DNA from: Syntrophaceae bacterium UBA2188
GTDB taxonomy: Bacteria > Desulfobacterota > BSN033 > UBA1163
Reading direction: 5' to 3'
Length of the DNA stretch: 64,000 bases
Assembly (NCBI GenBank): GCA_002327985.1
Contig: DCVM01000126.1
Location: 3,320 to 67,319, forward strand
In this document: piece by piece, positions 49,731 through 58,308 of the stretch
Position numbering within the stretch: position 1 is the stretch's first letter
Layout: each line of letters starts with the position of its first letter
Notes under the pieces: model-generated
Databases searched by the model: none
What the model saw: only the letters and a program-made list of their open reading frames with translations
Told to the model about the DNA's origin: nothing
Position numbers and translations under genes: made by a program

Positions 49731-50444
49731 TTATCGGCTGGTTAGCAAAACGTTGAAGCCCATTTGGGAAAGTTTTTCTGCGATGACCAGAGCGGCCTCT
49801 CTCGTTTCAAATTGACCTACCCTGACCCGATGATATTTCTGTGTCAGTGTTTCCACCGTGGCCACAAAGACGTTCTCAAAACTTTTTCGCAACTGTTCAG
49901 CCAATCTCTGGGCATTGGTTTCATCAGCAAAGGAACCCACCTGGAGCGTGAATCGCTGAATGGGCTCGATTGTAAGACTGACTACCTCCACTTTGACCGG
50001 GGCTGTTCCCTTTTCCCACATCCCGAGCATCTGCGCCGCGGCATAAGAGACATCAAGAATTCTCTCCTTCACAAAGGGACCCCGATCATTGACCTTTAAC
50101 TCAAGGGATCTTCCATTCTCTAAATTAGTGACCATCACTACCGTGCCGAGGGGGAGCGTGTTGTGGGCGCAAGTGAGCTGGTACATATCATAAACCTCGC
50201 CACTCGAGGTGGGTCTTCCATGGAATTCTCCTCCGTACCAGGAGGCAACACCATATTGAACTTCACGACTTTCCCTTTTTTCGATTTTTGCTTCTTGTTT
50301 TTCGGGAGGAAGGGTTTTCCTGTCAATGACAATATGTCTAGGCCCACAAGCCGTGAGAAGAAAAAAGATGATTATTAACAAAGTAGGGAAGAAGGCCTTT
50401 GATTCCCTGTAATTCATAAAAAAGGTTTTTCTCGTCATACTCAC
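49731..50444 (-). CDS. rlpA: RlpA-like lipoprotein with SPOR domain
   Basis: 237 residues. Signal peptide ending in the lipobox LLTAC (cysteine near residue 33). Double-psi beta-barrel (YGVASWYGGEFHGRPTSSGE, then LKVNDRGPFVKERILDVSYA). C-terminal SPOR domain (RFTLQVGSFADETNAQRLAE). RlpA proteins are septal lytic transglycosylases or related factors that bind denuded peptidoglycan through SPOR. Confidence 0.93.
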   Translation of the reverse strand: MSMTRKTFFMNYRESKAFFPTLLIIIFFLLTACGPRHIVIDRKTLPPEKQEAKIEKRESREVQYGVASWYGGEFHGRPTSSGEVYDMYQLTCAHNTLPLGTVVMVTNLENGRSLELKVNDRGPFVKERILDVSYAAAQMLGMWEKGTAPVKVEVVSLTIEPIQRFTLQVGSFADETNAQRLAEQLRKSFENVFVATVETLTQKYHRVRVGQFETREAALVIAEKLSQMGFNVLLTSR

Positions 50445-50474
50445 CTTCCTTTTTTCAACACCGCTTACTTGGTA

Positions 50475-51764
50475 TCAGCCGTCTAATGGGCTTCTTATTT
50501 CAGAGGGTTTCTTCCGTATCACATGGGTGTAAATCATGGTTGTATTCACGTGCTTATGCCCCAAGAGTTCCTGAATCGTCCTGATGTTATGGCCTGCTTC
50601 AAGAAGATACGTTGCAAAACTGTGGCGCAGGGTGTGACAGCTTGCTTTTTTCGGTAAATTGGCCTTCATGACCGCTTCTTTTACTGCGCGCTGAATCGCC
50701 GAGGGATGAATGTGCCACCGCATCACTTTTCCTGTTCGTGGATCAATAGATAATTTCTCCGCCGGAAATAACCACTGCCAGCCCCATTCTTTGGTAGCAT
50801 TAGGGTATTTCTTTTCAAGGGCGTCAGGCAGAGGGACCTCACCGTAACCCATCTTCAGATCCTGGTCATGGATCTCTTTGACAGAGGCGATGTGCTTGGT
50901 AAGCTCTTCTTTTATCTTTTCAGGTATCATCAACGCCCTGTCTTCTTCCCCTTTGCCTGAACGGACCATGAGGAGATTGTTATCGAAATCAATATCTTTT
51001 ATCCTCAAGCGGATACACTCCATGAGACGAAGCCCGCACCCATACATTAGCTGCGCCATCAGGAGATAAACCCCGTTGAGGTGAGATAACAGGTTCTTTA
51101 CTTCATCTCTGCTCAAAACCGTAGGCAAATTAATCTTCCGTTTTGCTCGTGCCACAGCTGTTAGATCATCAACCTCCTTTTGCAAAATATTGCGGTAAAG
51201 AAATAAGAGAGCATTGAAGGCCTGATTCTGGGTTGAGGCAGAAACCCGACCATGAAGAGCAAGATGGGTGAGGTAATTTTTCATATCATTGGCTTCAAGC
51301 AGATGTGGATCACGATCCTTCAAAAAAGATTTAAAACGGCCTATCCATCCAAGATAGGTCTTTTCTGTGCTCAGAGAGTAGTGCCGGAGGCGGATAAGGT
51401 TTTGTGCCTCCTCCAGCGTCTGCCTCCATGAAGGAGATCCTTTTTGGTCTAAGGATTCCCCCTTAGAATTGTTTTCTGAGGTGGTGATTTCTTGTAATGG
51501 CCTCCTGAGGTATTTTTCAACGTAGAGAAGAACCGCATCGGCAGCCTGCCTCACCTGCCAGTCCACAATTTTTTCATCAGTATCAAGGGAATCCAGATAT
51601 TGCGACACATGTTTTGTGTTGATATTATCGAGTTGATAATTGCAGGATTTTAGGAATCTCAGCACCCAGTGGATGTAGAACTTAACCTTATCCTCTGGTA
51701 TGTTCCCTAATTTTAAGAGATACGCTTCAAAATCCCTGAGCGCTTCGGTTTTCCTGTCCATCAC
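50475..51764 (-). CDS. intI: integron integrase with N-terminal extension
   Basis: 429 residues; normal IntI has about 320. Residues 1-115 are an added helical region; the core-binding domain starts near 118 (RLRHYSLSTEKTYLGWIGRF). The catalytic domain has GCGLRLMECIRLRIKD, HTLRHSFATYLLEAGHNIRT and GHKHVNTTMIYTHV. The IntI-specific extra helix region is present (WGWQWLFPAEKLSIDPRTGK, then HIHPSAIQRAVKEAV), separating it from XerC/D. IntI recombines attI with attC cassettes. It is transcribed away from a two-gene unit that ends in an attC-like site. Confidence 0.92.
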   Translation of the reverse strand: MMDRKTEALRDFEAYLLKLGNIPEDKVKFYIHWVLRFLKSCNYQLDNINTKHVSQYLDSLDTDEKIVDWQVRQAADAVLLYVEKYLRRPLQEITTSENNSKGESLDQKGSPSWRQTLEEAQNLIRLRHYSLSTEKTYLGWIGRFKSFLKDRDPHLLEANDMKNYLTHLALHGRVSASTQNQAFNALLFLYRNILQKEVDDLTAVARAKRKINLPTVLSRDEVKNLLSHLNGVYLLMAQLMYGCGLRLMECIRLRIKDIDFDNNLLMVRSGKGEEDRALMIPEKIKEELTKHIASVKEIHDQDLKMGYGEVPLPDALEKKYPNATKEWGWQWLFPAEKLSIDPRTGKVMRWHIHPSAIQRAVKEAVMKANLPKKASCHTLRHSFATYLLEAGHNIRTIQELLGHKHVNTTMIYTHVIRKKPSEIRSPLDG

Positions 51765-51945
51765 AGCCCCTCAGTATTGAATTTTAGGTTTTAATTATAT
51801 GCAATATAACATTAATAATCAAACAAATTATTCAAGTTAAAAATAAGGTGTATGACAATCCGAAAAATGGTAACTATATGATATTACACAGACAATAAAC
51901 GAATATATGTCTCGTTAAAATTTCCATCAGTCTCACAAAATTTGT

Positions 51946-51974
51946 TTGACAAAATTGTCTATCAAGTATAGGAT
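51946..51974 (+). promoter_or_regulatory. promoter of the cassette-like unit (Pc-like)
   Basis: TTGACA (51946-51951), 17-base spacer, TAGGAT (51969-51974). GACAA-AA-TTGTC, a perfect 5-bp dyad, overlaps the -35. Between intI and the first gene, GTTCAAT at 51996 and GTTCCCG at 52007 are the only weak attI/cassette junction candidates. Confidence 0.6.
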
Positions 51975-52043
51975 TGGAAGAAATTACACCTTGCCGTTCA
52001 ATAATTGTTCCCGAGTCGCTGAAAAAAGAGGATAGATACAACC

Positions 52044-52511
52044 ATGAGCCAGAAAAAAGAGACCAAGCCTCCTGCTGAAAGGAAGAGAAAGCAGCGGAGC
52101 ACCAAAGGTGCTCTTATCAAGGGGATGTCGCGCCGTCTGCCAAGTGCGATTCTTGAGAGCCCTTTATTTGCCCAGCGTCTTCGAGAGATCATGCGTCGGT
52201 ACGCAGGAATCTACGCTCTTTATAGGAGGGATCGGTTGTACTATATCGGCCTAACCAAGAACCTTTTGGGGAGAATCCGTTGGCATCTCAGAGATCGTCA
52301 CAGTGGAAAGTGGGATAGTTTCATAATCTTCCGCATCCAGAGGGTTCGATACCTGAAGGATATTGAGACTTTGATACACCATCTTGTCGATACACCGGGG
52401 AATGAAATTAAGGGCAAAGTCCCAAGGGATGCCGACTTGAACAGCATTCTACGCGAAGTTCTTCGAGACCATGAAACAGCAATCCGTGGGATAAGGAGAG
52501 CACTAAGATGA
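52044..52511 (+). CDS. GIY-YIG nuclease-like protein
   Basis: 155 residues. Basic N-terminus (1-35), then AGIYALYRRDRLYYIGLTKN followed by LLGRIRWHLRDRHSGKWDSF. These are the GIY, YIG and R-x-x-x-H elements of the GIY-YIG fold, with a C-terminal helical part (NSILREVLRDHETAIRGIRR). The family cuts DNA. It overlaps the next gene by 4 bases (ATGA), so the two act together, perhaps as a defence or toxin-type pair. Confidence 0.75.
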   Translation: MSQKKETKPPAERKRKQRSTKGALIKGMSRRLPSAILESPLFAQRLREIMRRYAGIYALYRRDRLYYIGLTKNLLGRIRWHLRDRHSGKWDSFIIFRIQRVRYLKDIETLIHHLVDTPGNEIKGKVPRDADLNSILREVLRDHETAIRGIRRALR

Positions 52512-53038
52512 CAGGCAAGGAATTCTTGAATTCTCTAGCTAACGCGCAATCGGACATAGTTCAGATACTTCTTGATATTATCGCCAAGACGGGTTCCCCC
52601 TACTGTGTTATTGGTGGGCTAGCCGTGAATGCTTACGTTGAGCCGTTGGTGAGTCTTGATGTAGATATTGTAATAGCGGTTAATGATGTAAGAGCTACCT
52701 GCCGTGCTTCGGAGAGGCGGGGATTAAAAGTTGAACAATTTGAACATAGCGTGAACATCAGCAGTCCGCAATCGGATCTTCGGGTTCAACTTCAGACCGA
52801 TCCTCGATACCAGGAATTTATCCCACGTGCAGAGTTGAAGGATGTTCTGGGTTACAAGATGTATGTGGCAAGCCTCGACGACGTTTTGCGGGGGAAAGTG
52901 TGGGCATACGCCGATCAAACTAGGAGAAGAAGCAAGCGACAAAAAGATCTCGCCGATATTCTGCGTATCATTGAAATATATCCCCAGCTCAAGGCGAAGC
53001 TTCCTCGGAGCTTGCAAGAGGAATTAGAGAAGGATTAA
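52508..53038 (+). CDS. nucleotidyltransferase-fold protein (AbiEii/DUF6036-like)
   Basis: 176 residues. YCVIGGLAVNAYVEPLVSLD followed by VDIVIAV gives the G-G-x(n)-D-x-D of the polymerase-beta NTase fold. The C-terminal part has KRQKDLADILRIIEIYP, common in AbiEii-like toxins. Such proteins transfer nucleotides to RNA or protein targets. With the overlapping GIY-YIG gene it fills a cassette-sized unit followed directly by an attC-like hairpin. Confidence 0.78.
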   Translation: MTGKEFLNSLANAQSDIVQILLDIIAKTGSPYCVIGGLAVNAYVEPLVSLDVDIVIAVNDVRATCRASERRGLKVEQFEHSVNISSPQSDLRVQLQTDPRYQEFIPRAELKDVLGYKMYVASLDDVLRGKVWAYADQTRRRSKRQKDLADILRIIEIYPQLKAKLPRSLQEELEKD

Positions 53039-53040
53039 TC

Positions 53041-53098
53041 AGCGAACAAATCACTCCAGCGGATGGCTTACAGCCACCGCTGACCTCAGTCGTTACCG
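53041..53098 (+). repeat. attC: attC-like recombination site
   Basis: Begins two bases after the preceding stop. AGCGAAC at 53041-53047 and GTTACCG at 53092-53098 stand as degenerate R'' and R' boxes that keep the essential AAC and GTT. Between them, CAGCGG-AT-GGC and GCC-AC-CGCTG form the imperfect stem with unpaired bases, and ACCTCAGTCG precedes the last box as in many environmental attC sites. Total length 58 bases, at the short end of the attC range. R-box match to consensus is poor. Confidence 0.55.
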
Positions 53099-53129
53099 GC
53101 ATCTTTTTGAAAAATCCACAGGACTTTTT

Positions 53130-54218
53130 CTAAAGGCTAAGAAACTTTCTATCGATGGAGACCTCCCCTTCTTGAGTCTGAAGTTTAAGAAGACCTGTTG
53201 CCAATTCCTGTTTTTCCTCGATGAAGATCTCGTTAATGTTGAAATCCTTCTTCAGTTTCAAAAAATTTTCGTTTCTCTGCCCTCGTAGATTTGAAACTTC
53301 TTTTGGATGACATAAGAATAAAACTTGACCATTTTTTTGAGAGGCCCGAAGAAGGAATGTTGCCATGTCAAAGAAGATGGACGAGTCGACGACTTGGTGA
53401 AGAGCTGGATGGTAGGGTCCAGCGAGATAATCTCTTTCCAACTCCTTGGTTGGCTGAAGGCCAATCCGAGCGACGGAGATAGATGATTTCTCCAATTTGA
53501 GAATCCCTTTTTTAAGCCATTGGACTGTTTCGTCCAACGCCAGAGGAGAATATTCTCCAGCTCTCCAGACGTCTTCAAGGGAAGCACCTTTGAGGACGAG
53601 TGTGGGATGAATCCTGACGAAATCGGGTTGGAGCTCGATGACTCGATTAAGGGTTTGGACAAAGCGATCGAAGGAATCCCCTGGAAGGCCAATCATCAGC
53701 TGAACTCCTACCTCGAATTTCGTATCTTTTAAATGGGAGATAGCCTCCACCACATCTGCTGCCCAATGACCTCTATGCGCAAGAAAAAGAACGTCATCAA
53801 TCATGGATTGGACTCCGATTTCTACGGTCTTCACCTTATATTCTTTGAGCAGGGAAAGCGTCTCTTCATCCAGGGCATCGGGTCGCGTGGAGATTCGGAT
53901 GGAATCGATGAGGCCGGAAGCGAGGAAAGGTTGTACGGCTTTAAGATAACGCACCTGATCATCCTTAGGGATTGCCGTAAAGCTACCGCCATAAAAGGCA
54001 ACCTGTTTTTCCCTAATCTTTTTCTCAGTGGGAAGTCTATGGAGAGAGGTTTCTATAAAGTTTCGAATAGAAGAAAGAGAGGGGGCTCCGTCCTCTGTTG
54101 CCTTCTGATTACAGAAGAGGCAACGTTCACGGCAACCCATCGCAGGAAGAAAAATGGGGATGATCAAAGGACTTTCAGCCATATTTGGCGGTCCAATCTG
54201 ACTACCGATAAGTTCCAA
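53130..54218 (-). CDS. Elp3-like radical SAM protein
   Basis: 362 residues (an ATG at 54182 is an alternative start; neither has a strong ribosome binding site). GCRERCLFC is the C-x3-C-x2-C cluster site; VAFYGGSFTAIP and VEIGVQSMIDDVLFLAHRGH are radical-SAM core features shared with Elp3/HemN-like enzymes. No acetyltransferase domain is present. Substrate unknown; RNA modification is possible given the neighbours rnc and mtaB. Confidence 0.8.
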   Translation of the reverse strand: MELIGSQIGPPNMAESPLIIPIFLPAMGCRERCLFCNQKATEDGAPSLSSIRNFIETSLHRLPTEKKIREKQVAFYGGSFTAIPKDDQVRYLKAVQPFLASGLIDSIRISTRPDALDEETLSLLKEYKVKTVEIGVQSMIDDVLFLAHRGHWAADVVEAISHLKDTKFEVGVQLMIGLPGDSFDRFVQTLNRVIELQPDFVRIHPTLVLKGASLEDVWRAGEYSPLALDETVQWLKKGILKLEKSSISVARIGLQPTKELERDYLAGPYHPALHQVVDSSIFFDMATFLLRASQKNGQVLFLCHPKEVSNLRGQRNENFLKLKKDFNINEIFIEEKQELATGLLKLQTQEGEVSIDRKFLSL

Positions 54219-54275
54219 AATAAATTTTACATGATAATATGATTACTCGTGAACAATGAAAATTGCCTCGTATCA

Positions 54276-54364
54276 TCCTCCCCCTTGAAGGGGGAGGATT
54301 GAGTTGGGGGTGGACATTCTATGTTCCCCCTCACCTCCGCCCTCTCCCGCCAGGGGAGAGGGGA
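54276..54364. repeat. double-hairpin intergenic repeat
   Basis: TCCTCCCCCTTGAAGGGGGAGG and CCCTCTCCCGCCAGGGGAGAGG are adjacent hairpins, the same design as 6461-6519. It separates rnc from the radical-SAM gene, whose transcription may still continue from upstream. Confidence 0.6.
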
Positions 54365-54377
54365 AATTAAGCAGGGG

Positions 54378-55106
54378 TTATTTGTTATTTGGTTCTTGGG
54401 ATTTGGTGTTTATGTTCTCCAAGGCATTTTTGGCTGCCTCCTGCTCCGCCTCTTTTTTGCTTTTTCCACATCCCAGTCCTTTCACCTCCCCATCGATCGT
54501 GACAGAGGCTTGAAACCATTTATCATGGTCCGGTCCGGACTCACTTAAGACTCGATACTGGGGAGACTGTCCATGAGACTGTTGAGAATAGATTTGCAGA
54601 AGGCTTTTAAAATCATTAGACAGGACAAATGGAGTCTGGGTTTGAAGATAAGGTTCAAAATGTTCTTGGATGATTTCTAATGCCCGATTAAATCCTGAAT
54701 CCATGAAGATGGCTCCGATCAAGGCTTCATAGGTATTGGCTAAGATGGAGGATTTATCCATTCCTCCATTTAACTGCTGACTCTTTCCGAGGAGGAGATA
54801 GCCCTCGAGCTGAAGTTCTTTAGAGAGCGATGCCAGGGAACTCCTTTTGACAAGTTGGGACCTCATCATGGAGAGGGTTCCTTCCTGGGCGTCAGGGAAT
54901 TTCTTGAGAAGAAGGTGGCTGACTGCAAGATTAAGGACCGAATCTCCGAGAAATTCCAATACCTCATTGGCGACTTTTTCAGGATGATTCGTTTCATAAA
55001 TAAAGGATTTATGAGTCAAGGCTTGATCGAGCCATTTCATCTCTTTGAATCGATGACCCAAACGCTCTTCAAATTCCCTTAAAGAGGTCAACCTCTCTTC
55101 GTCCAC
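54378..55106 (-). CDS. rnc: ribonuclease III
   Basis: 242 residues. NEVLEFLGDSVLNLAV is the RNase III signature (about 44-59); AYEALIGAIFMDSGF is the second acidic region. The dsRNA-binding domain (about 170-238) ends in GCGKSKKEAEQEAAKNAL. It processes rRNA precursors and double-stranded RNAs. One base after mtaB. Confidence 0.97.
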   Translation of the reverse strand: MDEERLTSLREFEERLGHRFKEMKWLDQALTHKSFIYETNHPEKVANEVLEFLGDSVLNLAVSHLLLKKFPDAQEGTLSMMRSQLVKRSSLASLSKELQLEGYLLLGKSQQLNGGMDKSSILANTYEALIGAIFMDSGFNRALEIIQEHFEPYLQTQTPFVLSNDFKSLLQIYSQQSHGQSPQYRVLSESGPDHDKWFQASVTIDGEVKGLGCGKSKKEAEQEAAKNALENINTKSQEPNNK

Positions 55107-55107
55107 A

Positions 55108-56436
55108 CTATTTCTCCAAGACTTTTCCGATCACACCCTCTTCCGACAAGTCGGTCACGGTGACGATACATTCCTGGTTCACCCAATCCTGATCTTCGCT
55201 CACTCCATTTTTAGGGGTAAGCCAAACGGGGATGTAATTTCGGGAGAGCCCTTTCCATCTTCCGGTTCCTTTTTCTCTTCGGTCCTCTATGAGGACCCTT
55301 AGCTCCTGGTTGAGAAATTGGTGATAATAAGCCTGGCGTTTCTGTCTTCCCAACGCTCTCATGATATCAGCTCTTTTTTTGATCTCTTGATCATCCACCC
55401 CCTGAGGAAATTGGAACGCAGGAGTTCCTTTTCTCTTCGAAAAAGGAAAGACATGAAGATAGGAGAAGGGGAGAGATTCGACCAGTCCATACGTGTGCTT
55501 AAATTTCTCTTCTGTCTCCCCAGGGAATCCGACGATCACATCTGCACCGATGGAAAGCTTTGAAATCCTCAGAGGGAGTTCTGCGATGAGATGGGAGAGG
55601 AAAGACCGGTCATAGTCTCTGTTCATCTTTTTTAGTATTTCGTCATCTCCACTCTGGATGGGAATGTGAAGGTGAGGGCAAATCTTTCTCGATTGAGAAA
55701 GATTGGAGATAAGTTCTGGAGAGAAATCTCTTGGCTCAAGGGAACTGAGTCGGATTCGATCAGGCGTCTCTTCATCCTCCAGTTGTTTAAGGAGTTTTTC
55801 CAGAGGGAAAGGAGGGGTGAGATCCAATCCGTAAGCCCCCAGGTGAATACCGGTGAGGACGACCTCTTTAAATCCCCTTTCTTTCAATACCTTTAAATTT
55901 TCAACCACCCTTTCTGCTCGAAGGCTCCGTGATGGGCCCCTGGCCAAGGGTACAATACAATAAGCGCAAGATGCGTCGCAGCCGTCCTGAATCTTTAAAA
56001 AAGCGCGAGTGTGATGATGAAAAAAATGAAGGGGGGTTTCAGAAAAAAGTGTCTCTTTTTGAATATCACCCACTTGAACCTTTGGAAATTCGCCTTTCTG
56101 TATCAAGGGAAGGAGATCAGGAATCTGATTCTTTTCTCCATTTCCTAAAAGATAACGCACGCCTTTCATCTTTAAGAAGGCATCTGGCTCCACCTGTGGA
56201 TAACATCCGGTCACAATGATCAAAGAGTTTGGATTGGATCGGAAGGCCCTTCGAACCATCTGCCGCGATTGAAAATCAGCCCGGCGAGTGACGGTGCAAG
56301 TATTGATAATAGTAATGTCTGCACCTTCCCCAAAAGGGACAGGAGCATACCCTCTCTGTTCTAAGGCATCGACGAGAGCCTCAGATTCGAACTGGTTCAC
56401 TTTACATCCGAGCGTAGCAATGGAGATGGTCTTCAT
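55108..56436 (-). CDS. mtaB: tRNA t6A37 methylthiotransferase MtaB
   Basis: 442 residues. N-terminal cluster cysteines in LGCKVNQ, NTCTVT and VTGCYPQ; radical-SAM cysteines in CDASCAYC; TRAM-like C-terminal region (LRVLIEDRREKGTGRWKGLS). CKVNQ and the CYPQ motif favour MtaB over MiaB. It adds a methylthio group to t6A37 of ANN-decoding tRNAs. Five bases after the upstream gene. Confidence 0.94.
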   Translation of the reverse strand: MKTISIATLGCKVNQFESEALVDALEQRGYAPVPFGEGADITIINTCTVTRRADFQSRQMVRRAFRSNPNSLIIVTGCYPQVEPDAFLKMKGVRYLLGNGEKNQIPDLLPLIQKGEFPKVQVGDIQKETLFSETPLHFFHHHTRAFLKIQDGCDASCAYCIVPLARGPSRSLRAERVVENLKVLKERGFKEVVLTGIHLGAYGLDLTPPFPLEKLLKQLEDEETPDRIRLSSLEPRDFSPELISNLSQSRKICPHLHIPIQSGDDEILKKMNRDYDRSFLSHLIAELPLRISKLSIGADVIVGFPGETEEKFKHTYGLVESLPFSYLHVFPFSKRKGTPAFQFPQGVDDQEIKKRADIMRALGRQKRQAYYHQFLNQELRVLIEDRREKGTGRWKGLSRNYIPVWLTPKNGVSEDQDWVNQECIVTVTDLSEEGVIGKVLEK

Positions 56437-56441
56437 TATTT

Positions 56442-57164
56442 TCAGAGTTGTATTAGTTTAACATTTCCCCAGACACCCATCTTTTCCCCAATGATGATGA
56501 GTGTCCCCAAAACCCCTGTGATCTCTTTTCCCCTTTCAAGACCCGATTCAATATCTTTTTTCTCCTTAACGACATTCCCAACAGCGGTCGCTGCGGCATC
56601 TGCCAAGGCACAAGATTTGGCAAGCATACAGACAGCGTTTGCCTTTCCAAAACTGAGGGAGGGGCCTACTGTTCCTGAAGAGGTGCAGATGCCGAGAGGG
56701 GTTTTTTCGGGTTCGATCACGATCCCTATTTTAAGACTGAGAGGAGAATCGCCTGCGTAGATCCCAATGATCCGCGACCTGGAAGTGGCGAGATAGATAT
56801 CTCCACCATTTTCAACAATTACCTCTTTTGAGACTCTGAGCAGATCTTTGGAAACCCATTCTGCCATGGCTCCAGCCACCGCAGCCATCGGCCCGACTTG
56901 GGCCAACTGAGAAGTTCGGATCATCTCCCGAACAATATCTGGGGCGTAAGGGTCACCCTTTAAAGGGAGTTGGCTTTTTTGAAATTCAGGGTTCATCACG
57001 ATGTAAGTTTCGAGTTGATGACGGTATTTTAATACGGAATCCCTTGTCTCTTTGGAGAGGTCCCTCTCTGCCCGGACAAGGAGGTCGGTTTCCTTAACGA
57101 TGACTTCAAATTTAACGAGGTCATCGGTTTTCACCAAATTTCGGTAGATCCGCTTCTCATACAT
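56442..57164 (-). CDS. UPF0280 family protein
   Basis: 240 residues. YRNLVKTDDLVKFEVIVKET at the start and GPMAAVAGAMAEWVSKDLLR ... EVIVENGGDIYL in the middle are typical; GGD and the overall layout recall ApbE-like flavin transferases. Known mainly from methanogens and anaerobic bacteria, function undefined. First gene of the mtaB-rnc operon. Confidence 0.88.
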   Translation of the reverse strand: MYEKRIYRNLVKTDDLVKFEVIVKETDLLVRAERDLSKETRDSVLKYRHQLETYIVMNPEFQKSQLPLKGDPYAPDIVREMIRTSQLAQVGPMAAVAGAMAEWVSKDLLRVSKEVIVENGGDIYLATSRSRIIGIYAGDSPLSLKIGIVIEPEKTPLGICTSSGTVGPSLSFGKANAVCMLAKSCALADAAATAVGNVVKEKKDIESGLERGKEITGVLGTLIIIGEKMGVWGNVKLIQL

Positions 57165-57185
57165 GTAAAGCTCTTTTAGAAGTCA

Positions 57186-57215
57186 ATTATAATATTCAGT
57201 AAGATACGGTGTCAA
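57186..57215 (-). promoter_or_regulatory. promoter of the UPF0280-mtaB-rnc operon
   Basis: TTGACA (57215-57210), 18-base spacer, TATAAT (57191-57186) on the minus strand: both hexamers are exact consensus. Confidence 0.8.
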
Positions 57216-57304
57216 TTTGCTTAAGTACTTGATGTTTTGAAATTGACGCCTGAGTGATGTAGCATTTCAGTGTGGATCAAGACATTGTTCCCATAGATAA
57301 AAAC

Positions 57305-58048
57305 TTAAGAAAGAGATGTTTCATCTTTTTCGGGCTGACGATCGTCACCGCCCAAAGAGATCATGAGTTCCCGGCTCTCCAGCAGTGCCGAGGCTGACCC
57401 TTCCTTGATCATGCGGCCATTTCTCAAAAGATACCCCCGTCCGGAGATGCTCAGGGAGAGATGAATCTCCTGCTCTACGATAAAGAGGGTGAGTCCTCTC
57501 TCATTCAATTTCCTGAAGATAGCAAAGACTTCATCCATCAAACGGGGAGCTAATCCCAAGGAAGGTTCATCCAGCAAGAGAAGTTTAGGGCGGCCCATCA
57601 TGGCCCGTCCGATGGAAAGCATCTGCTGTTCGCCCCCGCTCAGCGTCCCTGCTCTTTGATGGGCTCTTTCTTTGAGGACAGGGAGGAGGGGATAGATCCG
57701 TTCCAACTGTTTTTTGATCTCCCTCTTTTCATTCCGATGAAGGTAGGCCCCCATCATGAGGTTATCGGTGACGGAAAGGGTGGGGAAGATATGGCGTCCT
57801 TGAGGAACATGCCCGATCCCTTTCGAAACAATTTGATGAGGATTCAGGTTGGTAATATCCTCCCCTTCGAATAGAATTCTTCCTTCAGTCGTCTTCAAGA
57901 TTCCCGAGAGGGTAAGCAGAAGGGTTGTCTTTCCTGCTCCGTTAGGTCCTAAAAGAGAGACAATCTCTCCCTGTTTTATCTCTAGAGAAATTTCGTATAA
58001 TGCAGGTAACGGCCCGTATTGAACAGTCAGTTTTTTAATCTTAAGCAT
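57305..58048 (-). CDS. livF: branched-chain amino acid-type ABC transporter ATPase LivF
   Basis: 247 residues from the ATG at 58048; the frame reaches 58129, but those 27 residues are not LivF-like. Walker A GPNGAGKTT, signature LSGGEQQML, Walker B LLLLDEPSLGLAP. Works with LivG to power uptake through LivHM. A 260-base spacer with a hairpin (AGCCGAT/ATCGGCT, 58274-58306) separates it from livG. Confidence 0.93.
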   Translation of the reverse strand: MLKIKKLTVQYGPLPALYEISLEIKQGEIVSLLGPNGAGKTTLLLTLSGILKTTEGRILFEGEDITNLNPHQIVSKGIGHVPQGRHIFPTLSVTDNLMMGAYLHRNEKREIKKQLERIYPLLPVLKERAHQRAGTLSGGEQQMLSIGRAMMGRPKLLLLDEPSLGLAPRLMDEVFAIFRKLNERGLTLFIVEQEIHLSLSISGRGYLLRNGRMIKEGSASALLESRELMISLGGDDRQPEKDETSLS

Positions 58049-58308
58049 CTGTCTTGCCGCCTTCCCCTTCACCCTTCCACTCTCCCAATGAGACTGTGTC
58101 ATCATGGTGGCCGAGGGACGGAGAGCCAACTTGGGAGCTTTAGAATTGCGATTCTCTGAAAGTGATGGGTAACAGTACTGATCGTTGAAAATGATGTGTG
58201 CATGGTAAACAAAACTATGAATTTATTCACTAAAAGGTTTCGCTCTAAAGCTCCCTTAGCCGCTTCTCCATCCCTTAGCCGATTTATAAACTTCTGGAGA
58301 ATCGGCTT

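Noticed and set aside
58274..58306. Terminator between livG and livF
   Set aside because: The AGCCGAT/ATCGGCT hairpin is followed by T residues only in the plus direction, opposite to the operon.
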